This document shows, piece after piece, positions 15,815-25,413 of a DNA stretch of 26,768 bases. The number at the start of each line of letters is the position of its first letter. Positions within the stretch are counted from its first letter, which is position 1. Location: contig MLAK01000716.1 in the NCBI GenBank assembly GCA_001839685.1, forward strand, positions 6,422-33,189, read 5' to 3'. The DNA comes from Tritrichomonas foetus. Its lineage: Eukaryota; Parabasalia; Tritrichomonadida; Tritrichomonadidae. The notes beneath the pieces are model-generated. The model was not told the DNA's origin. It was given only the letters and a program-made list of their open reading frames with translations, and ran no database searches. The position numbers and the translations under genes were made by a program.

Positions 15815-16360
15815 ATGTCTACAATCGATCTCCTCATGAATCGTCATACAATTCGTAACTATGATGCCAGTTATGAAATCCCCAAAGACGCAGTTGAAAA
15901 AATAATGGAAGCTGTTCGTCTCTCTCCAACTGCATTCACAGTTCAAGATGTTGATTTTATTGTATGCACAGATAGAAAAAAGAATCAAGAAGCAACAGAT
16001 GCACAATTAAAGATTTTTGATGAAAAAACACAAGGAGTTTTTGAAAGCAGAAAGAAGAACTTTAAAGTATCGAATGTGATTACTTGTGATGCTTCAGCTG
16101 AAGTTATCATCTTCAAAAATGAAAGAGCAAGTGAACCAAATTGTTATATTCATGCAGGAATTGCAGCAATGGCAATATGTGTTGCTGTTAAGGATTATGG
16201 ACTTGATACAATGTGTCATACAGCAATGGTTGGTCCAGGTGCTGCTTCAGTTTATGGAATTGATCCAGAAAAGATGATTATGGCAGTAGCAATTGGAAAA
16301 GCAAGACCTGATGCCCATATTAGTGCTCGTCAATATAACAATAAGATTAATTATCTCTAA
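15815..16360 (+). CDS. Nitroreductase-family flavoprotein
   Basis: This 181-residue protein has the small nitroreductase layout. Near the N-terminus is the FMN-phosphate motif MNRHTIRNYD (family RRSIRxY/F), then LSPTAFTVQD (family SPSxxNxQxW/V), a central GIAAMAICVAVKDYGLDTMC helix (family AAxNlmLaAxxxGLGsc), and a C-terminal IGKARPDAH (family iGxp). Such enzymes are FMN-dependent homodimers that reduce nitro groups or quinones with NAD(P)H, probably in the cytosol here as no targeting signal is visible. Family members in trichomonads are of interest for metronidazole activation; the substrate of this one is unknown. The start follows the Inr pair at 15791. GC and codon use resemble neighbours, although the family is often acquired from bacteria. 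Confidence 0.88.
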   Translation: MSTIDLLMNRHTIRNYDASYEIPKDAVEKIMEAVRLSPTAFTVQDVDFIVCTDRKKNQEATDAQLKIFDEKTQGVFESRKKNFKVSNVITCDASAEVIIFKNERASEPNCYIHAGIAAMAICVAVKDYGLDTMCHTAMVGPGAASVYGIDPEKMIMAVAIGKARPDAHISARQYNNKINYL

Positions 16361-16663
16361 TTAATAAACACCACCAATTTTTATTCATTTATCTTGATTT
16401 TACATGAAATCTTTTTGATATCTAAAAATTATATGATGACTTATATCATTTTATTGAAAGAATATCTCGAAGTATTCTGTTTTCCTGCATAAAGTAACAA
16501 AGAAGCATCTATTTTTGGGAAAGTAACATTCATATCAACACATCAAAAAGTGAAAAGATACATTTGATTTGAAAAGTAACTGAAAGATTTTTCAAACAAA
16601 CCTTCTCAATTAACTGTGAATGTTTCTTATCGTTCTAGCTTTTTGAGAGAACTGGACCAAAAT
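16361..16663. other. Spacer before the beta-adaptin gene
   Basis: AT-rich. TCAATT at 16606-16611 is a weak Inr candidate 56 nt before the ATG. An out-of-frame ATG at 16620 opens an 8-codon frame ending in TGA at 16646, a possible upstream ORF if transcription starts at 16608. Confidence 0.4.
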
Positions 16664-19126
16664 ATGACGGATCTTTTCGACGGAGAAGCCAAGGGAGAAG
16701 TACTCGAACTCCGTGACCAACTCGATGGCAATGATCCAACGACCCGAAAGAATGCAGCACGTCGTGTTGTTGCACTTATGCGCGCTGGTGAAAATGTATC
16801 AACACTTTTTTCTTCAATGCTTCGTTGTGTTAAATCAGGCGATCTCGAACTCAAAAAACTCACATATTTATATCTCGTCAACTATTCTGAACAAGAATCA
16901 GAACAAGCAATTATGGTAGTCAATACATTTATCCAAGATAGCCAGGACTCAAGTCCACTTGTCCGAGCCCTCGCTGTTCGAACCATGTGTCGAATTAAAT
17001 TGGAAAGCGTCGCTGAGCATATGATTATTCCACTCAAAAAGACTTTATCAGATCCCGACCCTTACGTTCGAAAGACTGCCGCTTTCGGCGTTGCAAAACT
17101 TTACGACGTCATTCCAGAAGCAGTCGAAAATGCACAGCTGTTTGGAGATCTTTTGAATCTCCTCCACGATGATAATCCAATGGTTGTTTCTAATACAACA
17201 TCAGCAATTTTCGAAATCAACGAAAGACGAACAACGCCAATTTTTACACTCAACTCAGACACAATTGGTCCGATTTTATCAGCAATAAATTCATGCAGCG
17301 AATGGTGCCAAACAATTCTTTTCGACGCTTTGGCGAAATACAAGCCAGAATCTCATGATGATGCAGCATTTCTTATTGACCGTTTAGTTCCATTTTTGAA
17401 GCATTCAAATCCATCTGTTGTGATTGGATCCTTCAAGTGTATCTTTTTGTTCATGGAGGCTGATTCAAGAAGTCCTGTAAAATTATTCCCACAGATTATT
17501 CCACCATTTATCACACTTGTTTCATCGTCTGATTCAGAAGTGCAATATGTTATTTTGAGGACATTGTCACTTTTTGTTCAGAAGTATCCACGTGCCTTAT
17601 CTAAAGAAATACGTGTTTTCTTCTGTAAATATAACGATCCATCATACATTAAAATGGAGAAATTAGATATTATTGTTACAATTTGTCGCCCACAAAATGC
17701 TCAACTTGTTTTAGAAGAACTCAATGAATACTGTAATGCTGTTGATGTTGCATTTGTCAGAAAGAGCGTCAGAGTAATTGGTCAAATCGCCATTAAAATG
17801 AAAGACGCCGCAAAAAGATGTGTTGATATTTTAGTTGCTCTTGTTGGCGGAAAGGCAGACTACGCTGTAGAAGAAGCTGTTTGTGTACTTTGTGATATTT
17901 TCAGAAAGTATCCAGGCCAATTCGAATCTGTTCTTAATTCAGTCTGTCAGCATCTCGACCTACTTAAAGAGCCACGTGCCAAAGCAGCAGGAATTTGGAT
18001 TCTTGGTGAATATTGCAGGCTTATTGAAAACGTTGATGTATTTCTTGATCCATTCCTTGATACTTTCCATGATGAACAACCACTTGTCCAACTTACAATT
18101 TTATCATCGCTCGTAAAAGTTTTTGTTGAAAAGCCAGATTCCACTCGTGATCAATTACAATTTGTTCTCAACGAAGCAACTAAACCTGGCAATATTCCAG
18201 ATGTTAAGAATCGTGCTTTAATCTACTGGCGTGTTTTATCAGCTGATAGTGAGTTAAGAATTGCACGTGAAATGCTCGCATTCGATAAGCAAACTGTCGC
18301 TCACTCTGGAGTTCATTTTGAACCAAGTATCCTCGCTGAATTAATTCGTAATATGGGTAGTGTCTCTGGTGTTTTACACGTTGTTCCAAGCGACTTCGTT
18401 AGGCGTGTTCGTTTTGTCCCCGACGAAAATGCAGATCATGCTGGTGGTTATGATGGTGGTTATGACATCCAATATCATCCTGTCAGATTAAACGATAGTA
18501 CTTATATTGATGTATTTGCTGCATATGATAGAAATAATGCACACTTACGTATCGTCAATAAATCCCCTTCACCACTTGGTCAATTTGCTTTCGCTGTAAA
18601 TTCGAATGCTATTGGCTTAACTGTTGCTGGTCAAGCCCAATTTCCATCGCAACTCGACGCAGGTGACATTTGTGAAGTTTCTATTCCAATTAGAATCGAT
18701 CCATCAAATGCCAACAACTTTGATAAGTCTGATCTCCAAATTGCCTTACGAACAAATGTTGGTAATATCTTTGCATTAGATAAGATTCCAACTCAAATTG
18801 CACTTGTTCCTGAAGGTAAAATTGATCAAGAAGGTTTCAAACAAAGGTTTGCTTCTTATTCAAGCGCCACGCAAACTGTTATAGATGATGCCTCAGTTTC
18901 AAGTGAAGCAAATCTCAACAAAAACAACATTTTCGTTGTTGGAAGAAACGAAAATCGTACTTATATATCCTTTGCTATCTCACCGAATGCTGTTTTTGTT
19001 GGAGAACTGACACAGAATGGAAGCTCAGTGTCTGTTGGAATAAAGGGACCTGATCAGACATTCTTCTCTATTATTCAAGCAGCCGCAAGGGATTTGTTCA
19101 CACACGATGAAATAAGCTTGATCTAA
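16664..19126 (+). CDS. Beta-adaptin (AP-1/AP-2 beta large subunit)
   Basis: This 820-residue protein is a large subunit of a clathrin adaptor complex that sorts cargo at the Golgi/endosome (AP-1) or plasma membrane (AP-2). The N-terminal trunk is typical: NLELKKL-type text as DLELKKLTYLYLVNYS, PLVRALAVRTMCRI, DPDPYVRKTAAFGVAKLYD and DDNPMVVSN. The trunk runs to about residue 560 as helical repeats. A short linker follows, then the two-part appendage (about 620-820) ending NNIFVVGRNENRTYISFAIS. The hinge is much shorter than in animals, and I find no LLNLD-type clathrin box in it. The protein starts MTDLFDGEAKGE, like animal MTDSKYFTTNKKGE; the frame continues upstream to a GTG at 16616, which I reject. 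Many protists have one beta subunit shared by AP-1 and AP-2. The stop reads TAAA. Confidence 0.93.
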   Translation: MTDLFDGEAKGEVLELRDQLDGNDPTTRKNAARRVVALMRAGENVSTLFSSMLRCVKSGDLELKKLTYLYLVNYSEQESEQAIMVVNTFIQDSQDSSPLVRALAVRTMCRIKLESVAEHMIIPLKKTLSDPDPYVRKTAAFGVAKLYDVIPEAVENAQLFGDLLNLLHDDNPMVVSNTTSAIFEINERRTTPIFTLNSDTIGPILSAINSCSEWCQTILFDALAKYKPESHDDAAFLIDRLVPFLKHSNPSVVIGSFKCIFLFMEADSRSPVKLFPQIIPPFITLVSSSDSEVQYVILRTLSLFVQKYPRALSKEIRVFFCKYNDPSYIKMEKLDIIVTICRPQNAQLVLEELNEYCNAVDVAFVRKSVRVIGQIAIKMKDAAKRCVDILVALVGGKADYAVEEAVCVLCDIFRKYPGQFESVLNSVCQHLDLLKEPRAKAAGIWILGEYCRLIENVDVFLDPFLDTFHDEQPLVQLTILSSLVKVFVEKPDSTRDQLQFVLNEATKPGNIPDVKNRALIYWRVLSADSELRIAREMLAFDKQTVAHSGVHFEPSILAELIRNMGSVSGVLHVVPSDFVRRVRFVPDENADHAGGYDGGYDIQYHPVRLNDSTYIDVFAAYDRNNAHLRIVNKSPSPLGQFAFAVNSNAIGLTVAGQAQFPSQLDAGDICEVSIPIRIDPSNANNFDKSDLQIALRTNVGNIFALDKIPTQIALVPEGKIDQEGFKQRFASYSSATQTVIDDASVSSEANLNKNNIFVVGRNENRTYISFAISPNAVFVGELTQNGSSVSVGIKGPDQTFFSIIQAAARDLFTHDEISLI

Positions 19127-19608
19127 ATACCGAGATTGAACTTAGTTCGAAAATGATATAAAGTTTGCGATTCTAGAATCTATTTTAAAATTAATATTAA
19201 TTAAATCTATTAACTAAATAAAAGAAAAAACCTATTGAAACTTATCCTCTACAATTTTTTGAGCAGCTTTGATAAATGATTTGAAATTTGGTGAAAGAAA
19301 TTCTTGAAGAAAATGGAAATGCACAACGAATAAATCTCCAAATAATAAAATCCGTAAGAAACACAAAAAATGATGTGCATGGAAATATTGTGAAATTTAT
19401 TATTATCAAATGAGAAATGGCGATTTTGTAGCTTTACAAGCACATCTAGATGAATTTTTTAATTTCACCAAATTTCTGTATAAATAGTGTCTGGAAAACT
19501 ATTTATGAGCACTTTTTGGATATGGCAAATCACATCAAAAATTTGCAATATAGGTCAAAAATTCAAAAGAATAGTTCAATTTTACGATTAAGAATTTAAA
19601 ATTTTTAA
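19127..19608. other. Spacer before the pseudokinase gene
   Basis: AT-rich, no convincing gene. A 25-codon plus-strand frame (19410-19487) is too short to support. TCAATTTT at 19576-19583 is a possible Inr 31 nt before the ATG. Confidence 0.45.
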
Positions 19609-22600
19609 ATGACAAATTATGATGATAAGCTTCCAACAAACTTTATAATTAACCAAGCTGTTATACACTTTGATCAAGTTATCTTACATGGAAGTGTTTC
19701 AGTTATCTGTACAGAACAATTGAAAGAATTTTGCGAAATTCTAAAATTCGAGAAACAAAAAATCATCGAATTCGATATCACAAAATCAATCCTTCCTCAA
19801 GCGATTATCAACGAACACCTCACAAAGATCATACATATTCTATATAACTACGATCATCTCCTTCAACTCACCAGCCGATTTGCATTTCAATTCGTTTCGC
19901 TTTCATTAGACATTACAGAACCGTTCACCGAACTCTACGAGACAAAATCCAGCCTTTACGAAGAATTTCGACAGCTTAGAATCACATTCGACAATATCGA
20001 TATTTCGGATTCTGCAATCGAAAAAGATCTCCGTTATGTAAGTGGAATGTACAATAACTCATCAATGAATAACGAAAAAGAAACGCAACGTCAAATAGAA
20101 AGAATATCTACAAATTTATATCAAATTATATTCAAAGATAAAAATTTCATAGAGCCAAAAGATATTCCAGTTAAAGTTGATCCATTAAAATATGCCAGAA
20201 GTTGGGAACTTGACCCCAATGATATATCAGAAACTCGTCAGCTTTTTTATGAAGATACAAACCTTTCTATTGTTAAAACTAAATTGAAATCATCTGGTAC
20301 AGAAATTGCATTAGTCAAGCCAAGAAAGACAGTTTTAGAACAAAATGCAAAACGTGAGTTAATGCTTTTATCTTCCCTTAGTCATCAAAATATCGCAACT
20401 TTTTGTGGCGGCTACATCGAAAACAATTTACTACATATTGCTTATCAATATTGTAAAGATGGTGTTTTACATAGTGTATTAAGAATGTCGAAATCACCAA
20501 CCCCTACTACGCTAACAGTTATATCATATGTTATTGCACGTGCAATGAGTTATTTACATGAACATCATATTGTTCATGGAAATCTAAGTTCATCTTCAAT
20601 CTTTCTACTTAATCGCGAATCATCAGATGGTAAATACTTAATTGAACCAAAACTCTGGAATTTTGGTTTTGATACCGGTTCGTATGATGAAAGAAGACTT
20701 CCACCTGAATATTACCGAGAAGGAAAATATACGAAAGAATCAGATGTTTATCAATTTGGTCTTCTTCTTTGGGAGATGGGAAGAAAGCAAACTCCTTTTG
20801 GCCAGATCAAAAAACGTGAGCTTAAAAATGAACTTGTAAATAATAACATTCGCCCACCACTCGACGATACATTTAATGAAGGTATGAAAATACTAATTGA
20901 AAGCTGTTGGGACAACGACCCGAAAAAGAGACCGACATTCAATGATATTGTTCGACGTTATGAATTTGGTGAGATTTATTTCAGCCAATCAACTCTTAAT
21001 AAAATTAACAAATATTTCGACGCATGGAGACTTCGTCGATGGAACCCTAAAATAACCAATGATCCCGATATCACAAGTATTATGGAGTTATGTAAAGATT
21101 CATCCAAAGAACCAGAATTTGTTTTACTGATGAACAAAATTATCAATAGCGGAAAAATTAACCCAATTCTTGATGATTTAGTGAATATTGGTTTAATCGA
21201 ATTAATGACGAAGTTACTCATCTCGTCGTCCAAAATAAGTGAACTTATTGATATATTCTTATTTGTTTTCGATCAAGATAAAGAAAAGAAAGACCATCGT
21301 GTTTCTTACTTTTTGAATGCAGAATTGGGAACGCCTTCAATCACGGCTTTCATAGATAGTCAAGAAAACAAAGAATATGCTTATATTTTAATTGATTCAA
21401 TTCAAGACTATATAACTAAAGAAGCAGCATCCAAGATTCTTCCACATGTAATTGCAGATGGTCGATTTGAATACGCTAAAATTTTGGTTAATAAGGCTGA
21501 TTTATTAAGTTGCGACATTTTATCTAAAAATATGAATAAAATTTCAGAAGCTTTATCTGATAAGAATAAGAAAAATTATGCAGCATATTTAATTGAATTC
21601 TATCTGTCACATACTGATGATACATCTTGCTTAAGATATTTAACAGTAAAAGATACAATTAAAGGTGGTAATGTTCCGTTATTAAGAACATTAATGAAAT
21701 ATCAAGATTTCTTAGCAACATTTACAAATGATGATGCAATTGAACTTTGTAAAACTATGGTTTCTGACAAAGCTAACTCTGGTCAAAAAGACTGTTCCCT
21801 TCTTCTTGCTTTAGGACTTGGTCCTGAGTTTTATCAAGTTGTCTCGCAATTTAAATCATTTATTAATGCAGTTATTTCGTATCAAAACCAAGAGCTTGCT
21901 TCACGCTTCATTGCCAGGTTAACTCGATTCCCTAACGCGTGTGAATATCTTGCAACAAAACATGAACTTTTTGAAAAGAATTTCACCAATCCATGGTATT
22001 TAACTGCTTTATCTCGAATTGCCGGATTCTTCCCTCGCCTTATTCTCGAATTTCCAAAACTCAAAAAGAAAATCATCAAAAACATCAAAAATGGTGAACA
22101 AATCGAAGCCACTCTCAGACTCCTTGGTGTTCTTTCCAAATCTAGAAAGTTTTGGGTAGACGATAAAGATGACAGTGAAGGTGAAATTAAAAATGAAAAC
22201 TTGGTGAAGATTCTTTTTGATTTACTAAGTTCGCATATTACAACACCACTTGAAAATATGATATTATTAGCCATAATCACAAACATTGCTGAGTATGTAT
22301 CATTGAGTGACTACTTTTTACAAATATTAGCCATAGCCGAATCCGAAGGACCATTATCTGGCTTTGCCATGCGGGCATTAGCATCAACTGAACTACCTCT
22401 AAAGAATATAAGACAGGTTAGGAGAATTATCATCCTTGTTAAAAAGATGCTTGCTGATGGTGATCAATATGCAAAAAGCTCATGCGCCAAAATCATAGAA
22501 ATAATGCTCACAATTAACAAAGATTTTCGTGGGGTATTTTTGACCCAAGGATTTGACAAGTCTCTTCTCGAAGCTGCAACAAATGAAAGTGATCCATATG

Positions 22601-22746
22601 TTTTCATTTCTTTGATGATGGCCATTTATAAATTGGAAATTGTGGTGACTGCGGAAATTCTTTCTCTGTTTGATAAAATGCTGATGAACACAAGGGGAGA
22701 GGAGGTTGCAGCAGAATTAATAACTTTGAGATCAAGAATGAGTTAA
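19609..22746 (+). CDS. TKL-type protein pseudokinase with long alpha-helical (ARM/HEAT-like) C-terminus
   Basis: This 1045-residue protein has three parts: a helical N-terminus (1-200), a kinase-like domain (about 210-455), and a long helical region (about 480-1045) that resembles armadillo repeats. In the kinase part the beta-3 lysine (IALVK, K237) and alpha-C glutamate (E250) remain, as do PPE (365-367), SDVYQFGLLLWEM and the CWDNDPKKRPTF box typical of tyrosine-kinase-like kinases. The catalytic loop reads HGNL (323-326) instead of HRDL, its Mg-binding asparagine is replaced by serine, and DFG is NFG (351-353). Both catalytic aspartates are therefore missing and it should not phosphorylate. 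It probably acts as a scaffold or ligand sensor. Trichomonads have large TKL families. The ATG at 19609 is the first in frame; the stop reads TAAA. Confidence 0.85.
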   Translation: MTNYDDKLPTNFIINQAVIHFDQVILHGSVSVICTEQLKEFCEILKFEKQKIIEFDITKSILPQAIINEHLTKIIHILYNYDHLLQLTSRFAFQFVSLSLDITEPFTELYETKSSLYEEFRQLRITFDNIDISDSAIEKDLRYVSGMYNNSSMNNEKETQRQIERISTNLYQIIFKDKNFIEPKDIPVKVDPLKYARSWELDPNDISETRQLFYEDTNLSIVKTKLKSSGTEIALVKPRKTVLEQNAKRELMLLSSLSHQNIATFCGGYIENNLLHIAYQYCKDGVLHSVLRMSKSPTPTTLTVISYVIARAMSYLHEHHIVHGNLSSSSIFLLNRESSDGKYLIEPKLWNFGFDTGSYDERRLPPEYYREGKYTKESDVYQFGLLLWEMGRKQTPFGQIKKRELKNELVNNNIRPPLDDTFNEGMKILIESCWDNDPKKRPTFNDIVRRYEFGEIYFSQSTLNKINKYFDAWRLRRWNPKITNDPDITSIMELCKDSSKEPEFVLLMNKIINSGKINPILDDLVNIGLIELMTKLLISSSKISELIDIFLFVFDQDKEKKDHRVSYFLNAELGTPSITAFIDSQENKEYAYILIDSIQDYITKEAASKILPHVIADGRFEYAKILVNKADLLSCDILSKNMNKISEALSDKNKKNYAAYLIEFYLSHTDDTSCLRYLTVKDTIKGGNVPLLRTLMKYQDFLATFTNDDAIELCKTMVSDKANSGQKDCSLLLALGLGPEFYQVVSQFKSFINAVISYQNQELASRFIARLTRFPNACEYLATKHELFEKNFTNPWYLTALSRIAGFFPRLILEFPKLKKKIIKNIKNGEQIEATLRLLGVLSKSRKFWVDDKDDSEGEIKNENLVKILFDLLSSHITTPLENMILLAIITNIAEYVSLSDYFLQILAIAESEGPLSGFAMRALASTELPLKNIRQVRRIIILVKKMLADGDQYAKSSCAKIIEIMLTINKDFRGVFLTQGFDKSLLEAATNESDPYVFISLMMAIYKLEIVVTAEILSLFDKMLMNTRGEEVAAELITLRSRMS

Positions 22747-22801
22747 ATTTGACTAAATATTTCCTTTTTATTTATATTTATCTTTAATGTTTTTCACACA
22801 A

Positions 22802-22945
22802 GAAAGATATATTAAAGAAAGAAAGACTATATTAAAGAAAGAAAGATATATTAAAGAAAGAAAGATATATTAAAGAAAGAAAGATATATTAAAGAAAGAA
22901 AGATATATTAAAGAAAGAAAGATATATTAAAGAAAGAAAGATATA
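22802..22945. repeat. 19-bp minisatellite, seven units plus a partial
   Basis: Near-perfect copies of GAAAGATATATTAAAGAAA, at 22802-22820, 22821-22840 (one extra C, 20 bp), then five identical units to 22935 and a 10-bp partial. It lies between the stop codons of two convergent genes, so it could be transcribed into both 3' UTRs. Confidence 0.92.
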
Positions 22946-22992
22946 ATGGATTTTTGTTTTTAATCAATAAATTGTTCATGTAAATATCATTT

Positions 22993-23610
22993 TTATACAT
23001 GTGTTAATGAATCAAGTTGTTGATATGATGAATCAACAGAAATGATCAATAATATATGACCTATCAAACAATATAACACAAGACCCAATGATATTGAAAG
23101 AGAAATAACAAAAATATAAAAGTTCTTCCCTTTCATAAGTCCGCGAATAACCGTATCGCATGTTATTAAATATGAGCAATCTGGAATCACAGAAATGTTG
23201 GCATTTGACCATCCGCAACATTCATTCAAAGTTTCAAATTCAGCAGCTCTTGAAATGAATCCTGCGTCTGTAAATAAACTTTTGTATCCTCTCACTATCA
23301 AGGATCTAAATAAAAAGTAAAATAAGAAAGAAACCACCAAATCTGTAATTACTAATGATGTTAAGAAAATCAAAACTGACCTGCTTGATCGAGAATTAAA
23401 CCAGGCAAATGTAATAGTTAGAATAACTATAATAATGCCAAATAATGATGACCATCGTAAATAATTATCAACATATTTGTTCACACCATTAAGTCTGTGA
23501 TCTTCTAAGACACTTGCAAAGTGATAAAACACAAATATGGCTAAAGCAACTGAACAAGTGATACAGACTGATATGGCAATTTTATGTCCAAGTCGGGTGT
23601 TAGGCGGCAT
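22993..23610 (-). CDS. Tetraspanin family membrane protein
   Basis: This 205-residue protein has four hydrophobic segments (about 12-32, 54-70, 80-102, 165-192) and a large extracellular loop between the third and fourth. The loop contains the tetraspanin CCG motif (ECCGW, C131-C132-G133) plus further cysteines in PDC and TC, enough for two disulfides. Length and layout match the family. Tetraspanins organise surface and vesicle membrane domains; in trichomonads they occur at the cell surface and in exosome-like vesicles. The ATG at 23610 has TCATTC with +1 about 18 nt upstream and GAGACCGTTTA about 60 nt upstream. Its 3' end faces the pseudokinase gene across the minisatellite; the stop is TAAA. 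Confidence 0.88.
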   Translation of the reverse strand: MPPNTRLGHKIAISVCITCSVALAIFVFYHFASVLEDHRLNGVNKYVDNYLRWSSLFGIIIVILTITFAWFNSRSSRSVLIFLTSLVITDLVVSFLFYFLFRSLIVRGYKSLFTDAGFISRAAEFETLNECCGWSNANISVIPDCSYLITCDTVIRGLMKGKNFYIFVISLSISLGLVLYCLIGHILLIISVDSSYQQLDSLTHV

Positions 23611-23624
23611 AGGAATATCACTTT

Positions 23625-23630
23625 GAATGA
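23625..23630 (-). promoter_or_regulatory. Initiator-like TCATTC of the tetraspanin gene
   Basis: In gene orientation TCATTC gives +1 at 23628, 18 nt before the ATG at 23610. Confidence 0.5.
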
Positions 23631-23668
23631 ATATTCAAAATGTAAACGTTCTCTTTTGATGTGATTCC

Positions 23669-23679
23669 TAAACGGTCTC
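23669..23679 (-). promoter_or_regulatory. GAGACCGTTTA upstream motif (tetraspanin gene)
   Basis: Exact 11-bp match in gene orientation to the motif before the TBC gene (4122-4132), about 60 nt before the ATG. Confidence 0.35.
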
Positions 23680-24029
23680 TTTATTTGATTCGAAATAAAC
23701 AGAATAAAAAATGAACGTTAAAAACCGTTAATTTTCAGAAAATTTCAAAATAATGCAATACCATTTCACTTTCGTGAAGGTCAAATAATTAAACAAAGTA
23801 TACCAATTAGATTGTCAATAAATTTGATGCCTACTCAAAAACGACATGTGATACAAAAAATGATGAATCCTTGCTTTTTTTCTTCACGAAAAGAAGCTCG
23901 TTTTCATTTAATTATATGCTTTAGATAAATTAAACCCACATATAAAGGAGTATAACCATTGAATAAAGGTTTGATATGATCCTTTTTAAAAAAGTAAGTA
24001 ATCAGAGTTAAAATCAGGGTATCAATTCT
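23680..24029. other. Spacer between tetraspanin and centrin genes
   Basis: AT-rich. CTTTCGTGAAGG (23771 on) and CTTCACGAAAAG (about 23882) form a weak inverted pair around 110 bp apart, with GGTCAAATA as in the MITEs just inside. This is too little to call an element. No gene is seen. Confidence 0.4.
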
Positions 24030-24536
24030 TTAAAATGAGGATGCTGGGTCCATGATTGCGATGAATTCTGCTTCGCTGATTTGTCCATCATGATCTGTAT
24101 CGAATTCGTCGATCATGGCTTGGAGTTCGTCATCGTTCATATTTTCTCCGAGTTCGCGTGCGACACGGCGTAAGTTCTTAGCGCTGATTTTTCCTGTGTG
24201 ATCGTCATCGAATAATTGGAAGGCCTTGCGGATTTCCTCGACTGGGTCCCTCTTGGCCATCCTTTCACCGACAACTTCCTGGAATGCAGCGAAGTTGATG
24301 GCGCCTGTTCCGTCTGGATCTTTGGCATCCATGATTTCCATGATTTCATTCTTTGAGACATCGAAGCCCATGGCTCGCATGGCAACGCGGAGCTCGTGGC
24401 GATCGATTGAGCCACTTTTGTCTGAATCGAAGATGTCAAAAGCCTCTTTGATTTCAAGGCGTTGGTCTTCTGTAAGTTCGACCTTTGGTGGGCGGCCACG
24501 TGGATTGGTACGCTTTGGGTTTGCGCTTCTTGACAT
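24030..24536 (-). CDS. CETN: Centrin (caltractin), EF-hand calcium-binding protein
   Basis: This 168-residue protein has the centrin layout: a basic N-terminal tail ([20 protein letters not shown]) and four EF-hands. EF1 [12 protein letters not shown] and EF4 [12 protein letters not shown] have all calcium ligands including the final Glu. EF2 [12 protein letters not shown] and EF3 [12 protein letters not shown] lack the Glu at position 12, so two sites probably bind calcium well. The linker [20 protein letters not shown] is diagnostic for centrin rather than calmodulin. Centrins sit in basal bodies, which trichomonads need for their flagella, and in contractile fibres. The ATG at 24536 follows TCATT at 4-8 nt and CCGTTT 14 nt upstream. 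The stop reads TAAA. Confidence 0.95.
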   Translation of the reverse strand: MSRSANPKRTNPRGRPPKVELTEDQRLEIKEAFDIFDSDKSGSIDRHELRVAMRAMGFDVSKNEIMEIMDAKDPDGTGAINFAAFQEVVGERMAKRDPVEEIRKAFQLFDDDHTGKISAKNLRRVARELGENMNDDELQAMIDEFDTDHDGQISEAEFIAIMDPASSF

Positions 24537-24550
24537 AATGAAGTAAACGG
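24537..24550 (-). promoter_or_regulatory. CCGTTT plus initiator-like TCATT at the centrin start
   Basis: In gene orientation CCGTTTACTTCATT runs into the ATG. The CCGTTT core is shared with three other upstream regions in the window; TCATT would give a 5' UTR of only 3 nt. A second AAACGG lies at about 24600. Confidence 0.4.
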
Positions 24551-25413
24551 CTGACGGTTATATCAGTTAATTTCACTATAAAACATCACAATTAAAAGAA
24601 AACGGCCGAAAATTACAGAAAATATGATATAAACCACTCAAAATGTCAAATAATTATCGAAACAAAATATAATTCTCAACAACCTAAAAGGAAAATTATT
24701 AACGGTTTCCCATCAGTGTAATTTTACCAAAGAGCAAAACTATTTTTTAGCATAGAATGTATATTAACAACTGTTTGACTTTCAGATGGAAGAAGATTAT
24801 TAGTATATATCGAAAGACTTATTAAAAAAGATCAACAAGAGCTGCTTGATAAAGAAGAAATGCCGATAAAGGTGAATAAATTGTGTCATTTTTGAGCACG
24901 TTTAAAATAAAATTTTTTGCTTTTTTCATTTTCACATAAAGCAGTATAATAAGCCAAAATACAGATGTTCTCCATTTACTAATATTATTGATTCTGATCA
25001 ATGCGTAATGCACATATTTGTAAATTACTCTAAATACATAGTTGAATCTCAACCTAAACCTATTGAACTGTGAACATTTAAGGTCAAATGAAAAGTCAAA
25101 TTAACCAAAAGTGTTCATGGTAAAACTAGTCGCAATTGATTGAAAAAATGATTGATTTCTATGAAAAAACATCATTTTACAAGATGATTTGCTCTAAATA
25201 TGTTTTATGCATTATTCTATTTTATACTCTAGTTCGAAGAACTTCTGCTGTTGAAACAATAATTCAATAATCACATAAAAAACTTAATACAGATTTAATA
25301 TTAAAGGAGAGCTGAGCTTTTCATTATTTGAGTGGATAATATAAAATTGGTTCATAATTAACGAAAAATAGAATAAATGAAAAAAACTAGAATTTAAAGA
25401 GAGGCAAATATAT
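24551..25413. other. Long spacer between centrin and TCTP genes
   Basis: AT-rich with no supportable gene. A 76-codon minus-strand frame (24822-25052) opens with TTG, lacks an early ATG and has lysine/isoleucine/leucine composition expected by chance. GGTCAAATGAAAAGTCAAA at 25082 recalls the MITE left half, without termini. Confidence 0.45.

Noticed and set aside
24822..25052. 76-codon minus-strand frame
   Set aside because: It opens with TTG, lacks an early ATG, and its composition fits random AT-rich DNA.
25079..25125. GGTCAAATGAAAAGTCAAA resembling the MITE left half (also GGTCAAATA at 23778)
   Set aside because: There are no termini, no target duplication and no right half; the similarity is about 20 bases and could be chance or very old remnants.
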